Source: Ostrinia nubilalis (Eukaryota; Arthropoda; Insecta; Lepidoptera; Crambidae). Taken from it: a DNA stretch of 64,000 bases. The stretch spans positions 6,884,501 through 6,948,500 of the forward strand of contig NC_087105.1 in assembly GCF_963855985.1 (NCBI RefSeq). The letters are read 5' to 3'. This document shows, piece by piece, positions 1-12,035 of this stretch. Within the stretch, counting starts at the first letter, position 1, and each line of letters begins with the position of its first letter. Under the pieces are notes generated by a model. It saw only the letters and a program-made list of their open reading frames with translations. It had not been told where the DNA came from and did no database searches. Both the position numbers and the translations under genes were made by a program.

Positions 1-3000
1 GTAAGTAGTATTTGTTGTTAAATGAAGTGAATGACTATCGCTATCAACGAACTAACATTGGAAACTTTTTTAGCTAATGTGTTAACAGAATTCTTCATGT
101 ATGTATCTATACGAGTATGAAATATAAAAGCCGTATGTTTCTTTCAATAAATGAATAAATACTGTAGAATTAAATTATGTGCTGTGTCCTCGACGTCCTA
201 CGCGTGAAAATCATTTTGCTGAGTTGGTAGAGCCTCAGTATTGATGTTAACAATACTGACCAGTTTAGCAAGACCTCCTATCTATATGAAACTGCCTGTA
301 GTAGAAGGATCAAGCTTTGTGGATCTGGGTACATTTTGAAGTAGATTTTAAGTAAGACATTGTGCTATCAAACAGCGTACTTAAAAATAATGAAATTCCG
401 CTGCGTTGTTTTCAAGTCTACTAAGGGTGTATTCACACTGCCACGGGCGTGCGATGAGCGTGCTACATGTCTCTTTGTATGAGACACCGTTCATGCAATG
501 TCGCATGTTTAGTAGACAGAACATTTTGTTGTAATATAGTACTTATTAAAACTACATAAGATTCCACTCTGTATAGCTTGATGTGCTCTCACAAGCCACA
601 TTTTTTACGGGGCAATGATAACTTAGTTTTGAAACCATAAATGAAGGTCGTCTCTGCCTAAAATGATGTGACCAAGATCCTCTGCGTAAGAAAATTTCGG
701 TATAATTGACTCTCTTTCACTCAAGTTGGAATTCTGGTATGTGTGACGGAGAAGGATAGATTACGCTATATCGTATCTGAATTTTACGGAGTAGGGCATT
801 TGATTAGATAGGTATATTTAACAATGATAGCTACGTTAGGTCTTGGGCAATAAAGGACCTAACTTAGTCACTTCGTTCACAATAAAAATATAAGGGAAAT
901 TTTTTACTAATTAAGAAAAGATCTGTATTCTAGTCGTCACTTTCAGAAAAGTTATAGATACCTAAGTGTTTGGGTAAGCTCCGCCATTAGATTTATTTCA
1001 AATTTTCTAGTTAACTAAAATCTTTCGCGTTCAATTACAATTAAAATAAATCAAGCTGTAAGTATTTTTGTGCTTCATAAAAATGTCGCGTATAGACCCG
1101 TAATTATTCTCCATTTTATTTGAAAATTTGCTGTGACACACATACAACACGTGACAGAGCTTTTTTTAGTCAATTGTTTCAATACATGTAAACAGTGTGA
1201 ATAAATTCTTTCTCATACAGATTTTTTTTCAAGACATGGAAAGATATCCTAAAATTATGACGTCACCAATTACGTCATTATCAGTCTGTAAATGAAGTTG
1301 CAGTACCAATCATCTGATAGCTAGTGATAGTGACCTATCCACTGAATAAAAGGACCCTACCACCTGCGCTCTTTCCAGTAAACAGTGTTACTACAGCAAT
1401 TTTATATGCTACTTACATGATTTAGGTTTATTACTATTCTAAACCATGTTTTTTTCATTTTCAAGAATGAACTGCTTCATTTGAGAATAGTCTGAAAAAA
1501 ATCACGATTACTTTTCTACTGCTGCTTAAAATGTAGAGTTGCAGAAAAAGCTTGATTTTAAATACACAAAAGTTCTATTAAACATACACAATTTTAATTT
1601 AATTATAATTCAGTGTGTGTGAAACCTTTATTGAGCAATTAATGTAGGTGGGAGATTGACACATCTGATAATATGTTATCAATCAATTAGGACCCGAGTA
1701 ATTACATAGTGAGGAGGATGCTGAGATGATTCTGCGTATCGGGATGAATTACATTCTGTATTCTACTGTTTATAAAAGAAGTAAAGTATTAAATTTTAAC
1801 CGTAAGTTCCATATAATGACCATAAAATAGTAAATTATTAAACGAAACTATTCAAAGTCGTTAAGTTCTTAATAATTATTGATTATACTTGTTTATTGTG
1901 TAATAATTAACTAATTGAATAATATCATTAATATTATTAGTTTAGTGACGGTTTTGGACAAAGTCTAGTTAGCTACTAATTTACTCATTTAATGACATTT
2001 ACTGATTTGTTTCTAGAACTAATGTTAAATCGACTGTCATTTAGGCAAGGACTGATTTCTTTGTAGTCCAGCTATTTGTAAATGAGATGAGATTTGAAAA
2101 AAGTTTGTGAAAGGAATGTTTTTCTACAGGAGTTCGCTGACATTATTTCACAAATGCAATCGTAGGTTATGGATGTGAAATTAACCGATCATTTCAATTT
2201 CAATTCTGTATCACTGGCCCAACCTTTGTTTGCATGATTGTCAATATCTAGCGCGGAGTAAAGACAATTATAGTGTTAAATGTTTTAGATATACAGGTGT
2301 TTTTACCTTCAACACCTCGAGTAACAGTCTCAAGGTTTTTTGCAAGCAAACGATGCGGAGCGGAGTGCTGCGGCGTCTTCTAATCATATAAAAATTGGCG
2401 GGAATCATGGCGCGGAGCGGCGTGCTTGTGCTAAAAAATTTGTCGAATCCCGCTGCAATACACAACTGGGACAAGGCGGCTTTTCTTGCCAAAGCAAAGG
2501 CTATTGAAAACACATATAATCATCCTGCTATTTACTTAAGCGGTGTTTCTGTCTTTAATTCGACAACAATCATTAACTAGTCGTAGTAAAAGAAACCTAA
2601 TGGACTGTCTTTCGCTCTAGTTCGTAGCGCGCAGGTTGCTTATTCAGCGTTCTGTGAGTCCCAAGTTCAATAGTCATTATCAATAAATCATAATCATTAA
2701 TAAATCGCAATAAAAATTATAAAAAATATGACGTTATGTCTGACGTCATATAGCGTAGCGCCGTACAGCGTATTGCCTTAAAACCGGGTCCCAAATTCAA
2801 TTCATAGTTAAATATCAACAGTAATTGTCAGTTCTTTGCATATTTCGATCCTGAGGCGTCATACGATCTGCTATTTGTAAATGGAAGTTAAGAGCCAGTA
2901 CTAATCAACTCTAATAAAAGCTGATGGCGCTGACGACGCCATGCGGGAATTAAGAAACACATGTGTGATAAAAAAACCTAGTCATTCTCTTCACTGGTTG

Positions 3001-4011
3001 TTGAAAGGATAGGTTGATAACTCATTAGTAGTAGTTAAAAAGGAACTAATGAATTAGAATATTCAAGAGTCAGTATCTTCATTGCAACGTGTTGGTGCTA
3101 ATCGGTTAATTCGTAGATGTTCTTTTCCTTTAACTTTCATGTACCTTCACAGAAATAGTAAAATTTTGAAATATTAAGACTAATTAAGTGACCCTTAATT
3201 AATTGATAATAGCTAAACCCAAAATGGATGATGATTAGGTATACCTAAGTACCTTTTGGGTACCAGTTTTGGGTTTAGCTTTTGAGAATGAATGTTTAGT
3301 CAAAGCTATCAGATATCGACTGGGGTAAGGTCAAAGTTGAGCTGAAGGTAGCCGCAGAGGTCAAGGCGGTGGTCACGGCGCATATAAAACTTTTTGTATT
3401 TTACAGGACTCTAATGTGCAATAAAAAGTAGTTTATTGTGTGTCGTTAAATAATATATTATTCATTCTATGCTCCTAATTTCATGACACGTCAACGTTTC
3501 CAATTGAGATGTGTCCGAAGCTTTTGACGTCTCCTACACGGGGCTATTCCCACATCTCGTTCCCACCGCTGCAACTTCTGTGTAGCCAGGATCTATTTAG
3601 CTTGACCGCCAATAAAAACCCAACCAGTGAAGGTCAAGTTTGTCCCGGGGAAAAGTTAAACTGTCATTGGACCCGCAACGAAATTAATCAGTAGAACATA
3701 GGAGGAGATCGAAGTTAAGGTTCGACTTCCCTCCATTGCAAAGTGGGTGATAGTTTAGCAACCTTTATGAAAAGAATGCACCACGGACAATAAACAGCAA
3801 TTAAGGGGGCCTATCTTATGAACTATTAGCTACCAGCCAATAATATTTTTCACGTTTTTGACGTCTCCTACAGTCTGACACCTGCTGTTGTTGTTACTAC
3901 CATCACCAACACAACCCACTAACCTAAATAGATCGATAGAACGTTTCAGATTTCTTTACTATTTACCGGTACATAAAATAACTTACACATGGGTTAAAAA
4001 TAAATAGTCGT
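1..4011. other. Mostly unique AT-rich flank, no gene recognised
   Basis: No reading frame longer than about 80 codons and no recognisable protein domain occurs here. The window opens with GTAAGTA, a consensus 5' splice site, but no exon is visible beside it. Minor features are a sequence around 566-595 that matches the AGCTTGATGTGCT block of the SINE-like repeat at 53.0-53.3 kb, a direct repeat of GCGGAGCGG near 2353 and 2411, and a 17-bp direct repeat at 3522 and 3856. A TATA-like CATATAAAA near 3380 follows a short G-rich stretch. None of these supports a gene call. Confidence 0.5.
3211..3280. repeat. Short inverted repeat (hairpin)
   Basis: AGCTAAACCCAAAA at 3211-3224 is exactly complementary to TTTTGGGTTTAGCT at 3267-3280. 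The loop is about 42 bp and contains AGGTATACCT. It could be a very short MITE remnant or a chance hairpin. No target duplication is obvious. Confidence 0.45.
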
Positions 4012-4082
4012 CACTTTAACATTTGTCCCTTGCGAGATTTGAATCCACAATCGCTGACTTTACTGAGTCAGACTCGAGAACG
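4012..4082 (-). mobile_element. tRNA-derived SINE head (degenerate)
   Basis: On the minus strand the segment reads GTGGATTCAAATCTCGC, close to the pol III B box GGTTCRANTCC, followed by a short linker containing GGGACAAATGTT. The linker resembles that of the SINEs at 15.0 kb (GGGGGCAAATGTT) and 17.4 kb (GGGCAAATGTT). The A-box side is poorly preserved. It does not form a complete tRNA cloverleaf by eye, so a SINE remnant is preferred over a tRNA gene. Confidence 0.5.
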
Positions 4083-4466
4083 AAGCAAATCGGAAATCGT
4101 GAATTGCCGATTTCCGATACCTTAGTCACAATAATTTGTTAATTTATTTAAAACTACATCGTTTTCATTTATTGGAAACGTCACATCGCGTTTAAGTCAC
4201 GTCGCAGTCACGCTGTCCGTGTACCAGATGATAATCTTAAAAAGCTTTGACCGTAATTACGTTTTCCGATGGGAAAATAGCATCGACTTCAGGACAAAAG
4301 CATGATTAACAACAATATTTTAGGCACCTTTAGTCATTCTCGTATTGTGTTCGAAAAATACCCTAGTACTTAAGCATACCTGGATGTCTTTAAGGCGCAA
4401 GATAATAGGATTAAGTATTAAGCGTGCCTAATCTTTGACCTTATCACTTCCCATAGGCTATTAAGA

Positions 4467-4674
4467 ACTAGCTTTCCGCCCGCGGCTTCGCCCGCGTGGA
4501 ACTTTGTCTGTCACTGAAAACCTTTATCACGCGCGTCCCTTTTTCAAAAACCGGGATAAAAACTATGTTCTTTACCGGGACTCAAACCATCTCTATGCCA
4601 AATTGTTAGTGTTTTAGGCGTTAAAACAAGACAGACAGACAGAGTTACTTTCGCATTTATAATATTAGTATAGA
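4467..4674 (+). mobile_element. Dispersed SINE-like repeat (CCCGCGGCTTCGCCCGCG type)
   Basis: The element begins ACTAGCTTTCCGCCCGCGG and ends with a (GACA)n run, then TTTCGCATTTATAATATTAGTA. I recall this head and tail combination as a very common lepidopteran repeat, possibly a non-autonomous derivative of an RTE-like LINE. The (GACA)n run and TAATATTAGTA end are directly visible. A short fragment of the same head occurs at 53939-53966 and a related head at 31170. No coding capacity. Confidence 0.7.
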
Positions 4675-5179
4675 TCAGAGATACAGTTCCGAGAAAGAAA
4701 AAACAAGATTATTTACCACAAAAAGGCTATTTGGAGATAGTTATTAACTTTACACTCCACGTTTACATACAATTTTTAATTAGGTAGGTACCTACTTTGA
4801 TTTTAAACTTCATGCCATAGATACATAAGTAGGTTGAGAATTAAAATATTTTAAAAGGTAGTTTATAAAAATTAAAACGAGGTAAATAGATGTCAAGTCC
4901 TGCACAGCAGAAAATTGCTATGAAATCCTGAGTTGTCGGGATTCTACGAAACGATTCAATGCTAGCATCAAACCGTTTCTGAACATAAAATTATGTTGTT
5001 GATGGAATATTACTAGGTATTTTCATTAGTGCTACTACTGTACATAAAAGCACCTTGAGGCGAAAAAAATTAATGTATCTTAAATAAATAATTTATTTTC
5101 TTAATATCACACTAACTAACGTGCTATCTAGCTAGTTCCAAACTTTTAGAAATTGAATTTATATTTAATAACCAACGAA

Positions 5180-5236
5180 ACTGTCCCCTGCCGGATTCGA
5201 ACCCGCTGGCATTCTATCTAGTGTGCGCATCCGCCA
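5180..5236 (-). mobile_element. tRNA-derived SINE head
   Basis: The minus strand contains GCGGGTTCGAATCCGGCAGG, an excellent B box. About 30 bp upstream of it lies an A-box-like stretch (GGCGGATGCGCACACTAGA). The sequence then runs into AT-rich DNA without a complete acceptor stem, which argues for a SINE or tRNA pseudogene rather than a functional tRNA. Confidence 0.55.
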
Positions 5237-5466
5237 TTCAAAATATCGTTATTCCAATACCTGTATGAATCAATATTATTTAATAATTTAAGTTTGCCTG
5301 GGATAGATTAAAAACTAGTAAATTATGTGCCATTTATGACTTTTGTTTTTCAGCAAAAGCTCCGAGCTAGACGAACGTTCGCGGCGGTGACGCACCGATG
5401 TCACGTGACCGGCATCACGTGGGCCGAGTTTCGTCTCGTGCGAACTGGCCACAGCCTGAAACATAC

Positions 5467-5607
5467 GCCCGTATTCACAAACATTACTATGAGATCTCAC
5501 AGTGCGCGTGGACGCACAGAGTGACACACGAACCACTCATAGAGCTCTATTCGACGCTGTACGTTCGATTTATTGCTTCACAAGCAAGCATCGTTTGTGA
5601 ATACCGG
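5467..5607. mobile_element. MITE with GCCCGTATTCACAAAC termini (copy 1)
   Basis: The ends are CGTATTCACAAAC on the left and GTTTGTGAATAC on the right, giving terminal inverted repeats of about 14 bp on a roughly 140-bp element. A second copy in the opposite orientation lies at 39354-39483. The two share the ends and inner blocks such as ACTATGAG(A/G)TCTCACAGTGCGCGT in one orientation. No coding capacity. It is a non-autonomous DNA element of unassigned superfamily. Confidence 0.75.
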
Positions 5608-5955
5608 TGATAGTCAATGTACAATCGACGGCACATTCGACTTCATATTTTTGTAGCAAAATAACACCTATAACAACAGTTATAAGACCCTACAGTGTTA
5701 GCGAAGGGAACCCCGTAAGCTGTGCTTTTTAGAAGTTTACAAAAAGCATCACTATAAAATATGTTTCAGAGTTCGAAAAAACTGTTACGGTCCAAACCAT
5801 GGCCACCATGTGAAGGAATCGCTGCTAAAAGTTGTAGTGTGTAACCAACCTTATATTAAATAATATTTAATAATATATGAAATCGACATTTAAAATGTTG
5901 AAATTTTCAAATTGGGACCCCAATAAGTGGACACTACCCCTAGGCAATTTAAACA

Positions 5956-6180
5956 TATACAGGGTGGAAACGTTAAGTGATCTCACTCGATTATTTATAA
6001 ACTATACAAGATATCGAAAAACTGATTACTGATTCTGAAAGTGCTTTACGAGCTCTTTCAAACGATATCAGTAATAAGTTACAGAATTAACTGGATCTAT
6101 CCGAAAATTCAATGTTTTCAGCCTCCATACTAAATATGCCACTATGCCTCTTTGCAACCTAAATTATAATAGCTTTTTCT
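5956..6180 (+). mobile_element. Solo terminus of the TATACAGGGTG class
   Basis: TATACAGGGTGGAAACGTTAAG at 5956 carries the terminal signature of the palindromic elements at 20-33 kb, but no inverted partner lies within the next kilobase. A similar solo end (TTACAGGGTGGAAACT) occurs near 34512. The right boundary given here is arbitrary. It is probably a truncated copy. Confidence 0.4.
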
Positions 6181-6906
6181 CGCGAATTAATAAGGAAAAC
6201 TAATTATAACTAGCCTGTGTGTTATTCTGATATATCTGAGGATTACACTGTAAAATACATAAAAATCCCTCGCGTAGTTTTTTGTAACAAACATTCATAC
6301 TCACAAACTTTCGCGTTTAACCTGTCAGTCAAACAGTGTTTCAATCTTTATTGCTCCATGTTGGTATAAAGGTTTCTTACAGTACTCAAAGGTTCTTAGG
6401 TTTTAGGTACTTGTGAAAATTTGTGGTTGAAATTGGAAAATCTCTAACTAAGTACGAGTACCTATAGCCTACCTCGAAATAAAGCTATTGCCCACCACTG
6501 GCCTCGAGCCTCACCAAGTTACCACACGCTCACGGCCTGTGAAATCGTATGACGCGGCTGCTACCACGCCCGTTGTATGAGGGCTAACGTCACAACATTG
6601 CTTCCTTGTTGTGACTTTTTCATAACAGAAAACAGAAGCACAGAATAAGTAATAGTACAGGTACAGAAGGATTACTCCGCAAGACGATTTAAATAAATGC
6701 GAGTCTTGCTACGACGCGATACAGTGGAATTCAGCTCGCACAGCACTACGTTCCTACAATTTTATTCACCTACAAGTTTTGTCTCTTTCTATCGCGTGCC
6801 TCTGAACTCTTCTTACGCTGTTAGGGTTGCTGTCTAGTAGTGTCTAGTAAAAAAATAATTAATCTACTTATTTGTAATGAGGTACGTATGTAGGTAAGTA
6901 CGCATT

Positions 6907-6990
6907 CATTATGGAAAACCTTGGGAGAGGCCTTTGTCCAGCAGTGGACGTCATTTTTGGCTGAAACGAACGAACGCATTCTGAGCAGTA
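6907..6990 (+). mobile_element. LINE 3' end fragment, (CGAA)n-tailed subfamily
   Basis: The segment translates as GEAFVQQWTSF, the extreme C-terminus of a LINE polyprotein, and includes GTCCAGCAGTGGACGTC. It ends in a degenerate CGAACGAACG tail. Longer copies of the same subfamily lie on the minus strand at 19262-19467 and 40918-41163. It is severely 5' truncated, as expected for incomplete reverse transcription. Assignment to an RTE-like clade is from memory. Confidence 0.7.
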
Positions 6991-7574
6991 GTCATGGTAG
7001 GTTAGGTTCCTATACTATCCTAAGAATTATTGATTACCTACATGGCCAACATACTTTTCAGCATCTTTGGGAAGCGAAAAAAAAGATAAATCCGGTAGAT
7101 TTCTTTTCGAATTTAAACACCCGAACGCCGCACAATAATATTTCTTTCTCTTTATGTCCATTTTTAAATAATACTTCGATCATAGAATTAGGTACTACAA
7201 CGCACGCCAGCGTCCTGACGGGCGCGCGCGTGACACTCGACTGATATAATACCCGCCGGCGGGGCGCTTCGCTGTAGGTAATTATCGGATGTACCGCGCG
7301 GAGTGAGCCAGGCCTGACAGAAGTTAAAAAGATGCATACACCTCTCCTGATTGAAACAGGTTACTATCAGTATTCAGGATCAAGAAAAGCTTCAATATTA
7401 GGGCTCTATCGTTTCGGCTGAGCTCAGGTAAAGCCAGACTGATAGGAAAAGTATGGCATTAAGATTATGATTTTAGCACAATACAAAGAACAGAAATATC
7501 AGTAACACGAGACAACAGTAGCACCTTCACCTGATTGTGACACCCGCTCTTGTGCTCTTTAGCGCTCCTAGTTT

Positions 7575-7620
7575 GTCCAGCAGAGGACTGCTACTGGATG
7601 ATATTATGATGATGATGACA
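7575..7620 (+). mobile_element. Degenerate LINE tail, (GAT)n type
   Basis: TTGTCCAGCAGAGGACTGCT is followed by GATGATATTATGATGATGATGA. It matches the terminal block of the (GAT)n-tailed LINE copies at 23385 and 40567 with several substitutions. Only the last 45 bp or so survive. Confidence 0.5.
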
Positions 7621-8184
7621 AGTCTGTGATGACGACCTGTTTATCCAGAAAAATAATAATGCAGAAGAAGCCCAATTATTCAGTGACATACCAATAGGCA
7701 TACATTTTCTTCCACAATAATTACTCACTTAATTTATCTCTCTATTGAGGGGTGCCAATAACTTATATTAGTGGCTCTAGAAGAATAAATATATATTTTT
7801 AATATTTAAACGTGTCTTTTAATTTCGTCTCGTCGCATAATCCCTATGTAGACTTATCTCTTTTACAAAACTACCTGCAAAACTTCAGCTTCACATAGGT
7901 TTTTTGGGTTTTTGTAGGACAATCAGTGAATGCCTTTCCCTTTTACCATAGAAAACAATCAGGCTCTACATAATATGAGTAATGACCAATAAAATCATGT
8001 TGTAAATTAGTTCAATAAAAAAAGATTTTCTTTGGGTAGTTTCAAATTGAGACGTGGGTGTCGGACATGGCTCAATCGGTTCGGAACGTGCCCTGAAAAA
8101 CATGAAATCATTCATTTTCCTGTAATGTTCTGACCAACATGGAAACTTTTACACAAAGTGACTTTTAAAGTCCCCCTTTAAAAG

Positions 8185-8262
8185 TCCCCTCCCACCTGAG
8201 AATCGAAGTCTGGACCTCCGAATTGGAACTCTGTACTGAGTAGTGGCGGTCATTTTAACAAA
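8185..8262 (-). mobile_element. Possible degenerate SINE head
   Basis: The minus strand reads CTTCGATTCTCAGGTGGGAG, which resembles a decayed B box plus linker. It is preceded by GGAGGTCCAG as in many tRNA-derived SINEs. The A box is not clear, so this is a weak call. Confidence 0.35.
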
Positions 8263-11200
8263 GAACTAGTGAACTTTGAATCTAACAAAAGTATTACGAG
8301 AGGTAACAAAGGTAAATCTAAAGAACAGAGCAAACATGTGCGAATTATAAAATTGTTTATTATTTATTAAGTTAGCTTAACGGTTAATTAATAAATAATA
8401 AAGCAAAGGAATACCATGTCAAAGTGTAGAGCAGCACGCTCCGTCCGTTCTCTCTGCCGACCCCTCGAGCACGGTGGAGCTGAGTAAAAACCATTTTCTG
8501 TTATCCGCCTCCAAAAAAATATCGCTCACGCCTCTACTAAAATGAACTCTACGCCGCAGACATAACGTTCAACTTTTAATGGCTTTACCCCGAATAAAAT
8601 ATTATCAGAATTTAGATTCCAATCTAAAACGAACTCTACTTCATTGGTCTAAGGTACGATTTCGATTGGTCTAACAAACTGTCAGTTCAGCCAACGCGAA
8701 GGTTCATGGTAGCGTGGCAGATAGAATGGAGAGCGAGTAGGACAGCCGACCCAGTTGTAGCAAACACGCCATTCTATTTTAAGCTTTATTCTTATGGCGT
8801 TAAGAAATACAGAACATTTGAATTTTGCCTTATAAGTAGACGTTAAATAGAAAATATTCTGCTGTAAAATAATCATAAAATCTATTTATTTAATGCTAAC
8901 GAGAAATAGTTTAATGATTTTGATATATTTTAAGGTTCTAGAACTTTTGTTTTTTTCTCGTCATTAATGTACCTATTGGTATAATTAAAATGCTGACCAA
9001 ATGCCTTAAAAACCTAAAAAATACTAGTGAGTTCTCTACATAATATAAAAAATAGCTCAAACCTCCACAGTATAATCCAATACTTTCTTTGTTTGCTCAA
9101 CCCAGCATTAATTATAATGTAGTAATAATTAATAATACTTATTTAATTAATGAATAATATTAGCACAATTAGGCAACATACCACTATATGTATTTTCAGC
9201 CTACCTTTAGAAGTTCCTGAATGTAAACAATGCTTACTGAACAGGTTATGAAGATTCGAAAGAGAATATTGATAATATACAGCAGTTTACAAATCGTATG
9301 TATTTCATAATACTAGTAAAATAAAATAAGTTTACTCACTTATCTATTTTGATCTTTATTACATCTGAACAGAAATCAAAATATGGTGGCAAAAAGTTTA
9401 ACTACCACAAAATGTAGAGTCAATTTCCTGTAAAAAAAAAACTGTAAAATTCAGATGGCAGTTTACCCCAAACAAAATATTAATTAATATCAACATAAAA
9501 TGAACAATTTAAAGTACTGTATCCAATCATTTTATTTATAACAGCTGCCTTAAAGGATAGAAACAGGATAGCATTGAGGTCTTTCGAACGTTAAAAACCC
9601 ACATTTGGGGATATCCCATACTCCCATGCTATATGGGCTTAATTTATTAATCTCACATCCACATATCATGTAATATGGGAATTTACGTCGATTTCTAATT
9701 CAAATAATTTTATTTCTTTCTTCTAGAAAGAACTACCTACTTAGAAAAGTAATTTTTTTTAGATTTCATTTTGTATTTTTTTTAAGTTCACCTACTATTT
9801 CATTCCACTAACTTACCTACATGAATGCAAACCTTAGCGCTATATTAAATAAAAAATGTTTTTAAATTCAAATGAATAAGAAATAAAATTAATAAGGTAG
9901 TGGTAGAGGCGAATATCGAGAGCATAGGTAAGCAGGAAAATTTTAGGGAAAAAGCTAAAAACGTGTGCAAAATAAACCCAAATTTTATTTCAAAATTACT
10001 TAATTGCCGATAGTGAAATTACTGAAGTAGTATACACAGTTCACATCTATTGAATTGTACATCTACAGAACCAAAAATATTTACTTTTTTTTTTCATGTG
10101 AAATCCATGAATTTAGATTTTAATAAACTTTTTAGCAAAGTAGCTATTATATATCCAAAAATTCTAATCAAGACACTCTAAAAGTGGTATTCACAAGAAA
10201 ACATAGATCATATTATCATAGTTCTTCAGAGTTCGAAACAGTTTTCCGCAAAGGGCCTGTCAGATTCGATTTAGTTTTCCCGCTCTACATTGTTGCGATT
10301 CAAACGATAGCCGCGCAGCAGTAGCGCCGAAATAGCATGCTTCCAACGCATTCGAGGGCAGGTAGATGACGCTGTAGGTACCCCTTTTCTTACAACGCAG
10401 TGTACCACACGCACTCGGCTGCGAGTCGAACGAAACTCGGCCGCGAACGATCGACTTCGACAATCGAGTCAAACTCTTTGTTTTCGTCGAACTTTTCGAT
10501 AGTCTGGATTAACTCTTTCTCTTACTCTTTCAGGACTAGTTTTTGTTTATATTGTACTGCAATATACAACAGGAGGATAAAGATATACTCAATTATTCGC
10601 TATCATAAGGATAAAATACAGCTACTTTTGAACGGGCTAATGATACAGCTATTCAATTTAAATAAATCAAAATTTTAATCTCTACAGTTTTTGTTGAGGT
10701 CTAGGTATCCTGAAAAGGAAAATGTTGAAATGTAGCTTTCCCATTTTAAAATCTATAACAATGCATTGTCCGAGTAACAGGTCATTGAAGTAGAATTTAC
10801 ACTACGCTGGCAATGGTGGCGTAATTATATTATTTTTCGGCACACACCACTGTCCTAATGAAAAACGGACTGGCTGATTAAAATATTAAACCTCTTTACT
10901 AACTTTTCGCTTCGATTCGCGTAATAGAAAATGTTATAACGCGCGAGAATCGAGTTCTCGGAGCGCTGTTTTCCTCCAACGCTTTTATCTCTCTCTGGCT
11001 CTGCTCTTTGACATCATCTGACGTACACAACCCTGCCACTTATCATTTTCGACCTTATTACTCCAACCGTAAAGCGGCTTTTCCCACAAAAGCGTAGAGG
11101 TCGCTTGAATTTTGGACTCATTAGGCGGCATTCGGGAATTTTGGATTTAGTAAACAGATAGAAATAAATGAAACAACAAATTAGACCGGTTTTATGCCGC

Positions 11201-11358
11201 GCGAATATTCGGTCTACGATACTTATTTTGTGGAACAGTCTTTAGAAAGGTTTTAGGCTTTTAGTAGCTCTACCATATCAACTCTAATACCTCATTAGGT
11301 AAGTAGCTATAGAGACTAATAAAGACGATATTTTGAGCGGTGTAGCAGTAAATGGAAA
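8263..11358. other. AT-rich stretch without recognised genes
   Basis: About 3.1 kb with no domain-bearing frame. The one compositional change is a GC-richer patch at roughly 10270-10470, containing TTTTCCCGC near 10274 and several CG dinucleotides. It resembles a small regulatory islet, but no exon or TATA element can be attached to it. The remainder is simple AT-rich sequence. Confidence 0.45.
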
Positions 11359-12035
11359 TTGTTTAATATTCCGCAGCTTAACTCAAAATGTAGAGTCAAG
11401 GAGTGTCAAGCGAAGTCAAAAAAGAACGTAGCGTTATCTGGTCGGCAAGCGCCAGCAGCAATACGGAAACGTGGTGCGTTGCGTTTGGTAATCGTAAGGC
11501 TGCTCAAGGCTAGCACATTTCGGCAGTATGCGAAATGCGGGCCCGCTGGTGAGCCGAGGCTGCGGCGCGGGCGGCGCTGACGCAACGCGACCTCTTTGTC
11601 CGGCGCAGCCCGCGGACGCCGCCGGAATGTCCGAGCGGCCTCGCACTCCGCTCGACCAATTACGAATGTCAAATGTTATCGCACGCAACCGTCCGCCGCC
11701 GCCGTCCGCACTCCGCTGCTCCGCTCTTCATAATAATAAAACCTGATATTTAAAACGGAACGTCCTTCTAACGCCGTGTAGTTGCGCCGACGCCAATCTA
11801 CGATAATAATAAGCCGGGTACCTAGATAGCGTTGCGCTTCAGCGCTACAAAATTCCCAACCGCTAGACGGTACGCCGCTTTAAAGCGCTACAGCGCTTGC
11901 GTCCCACTCTCCGTAGCGCTCACATAAGTACGGCCAGTTCTATGCGCGCCTGTATAGCTATTAAATGTATATAGAATATATAGTAGTAATCGCTCGACGC
12001 AGCGGTATTATGTCGGAAATATACCGGCCGCGCCG
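11359..12035. promoter_or_regulatory. GC/CpG-rich island, left half
   Basis: Composition changes sharply from AT-rich flanks to strongly GC- and CG-rich DNA, most intense at 11540-11720. In an AT-rich insect genome such islands usually mark promoters, 5' exons or enhancers. Overlapping open frames exist on both strands (for example 11406-11688), but they overlap each other, use biased CG-rich codons and show no known domain, so I attribute them to composition. The island appears to resume at 13368 after an AT-rich block. Confidence 0.4.

Noticed and set aside
11406..11746. Overlapping 70-90 codon frames on both strands in the GC island
   Set aside because: GC-rich DNA has few stop codons by chance. 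The frames overlap each other on both strands and show no motif.
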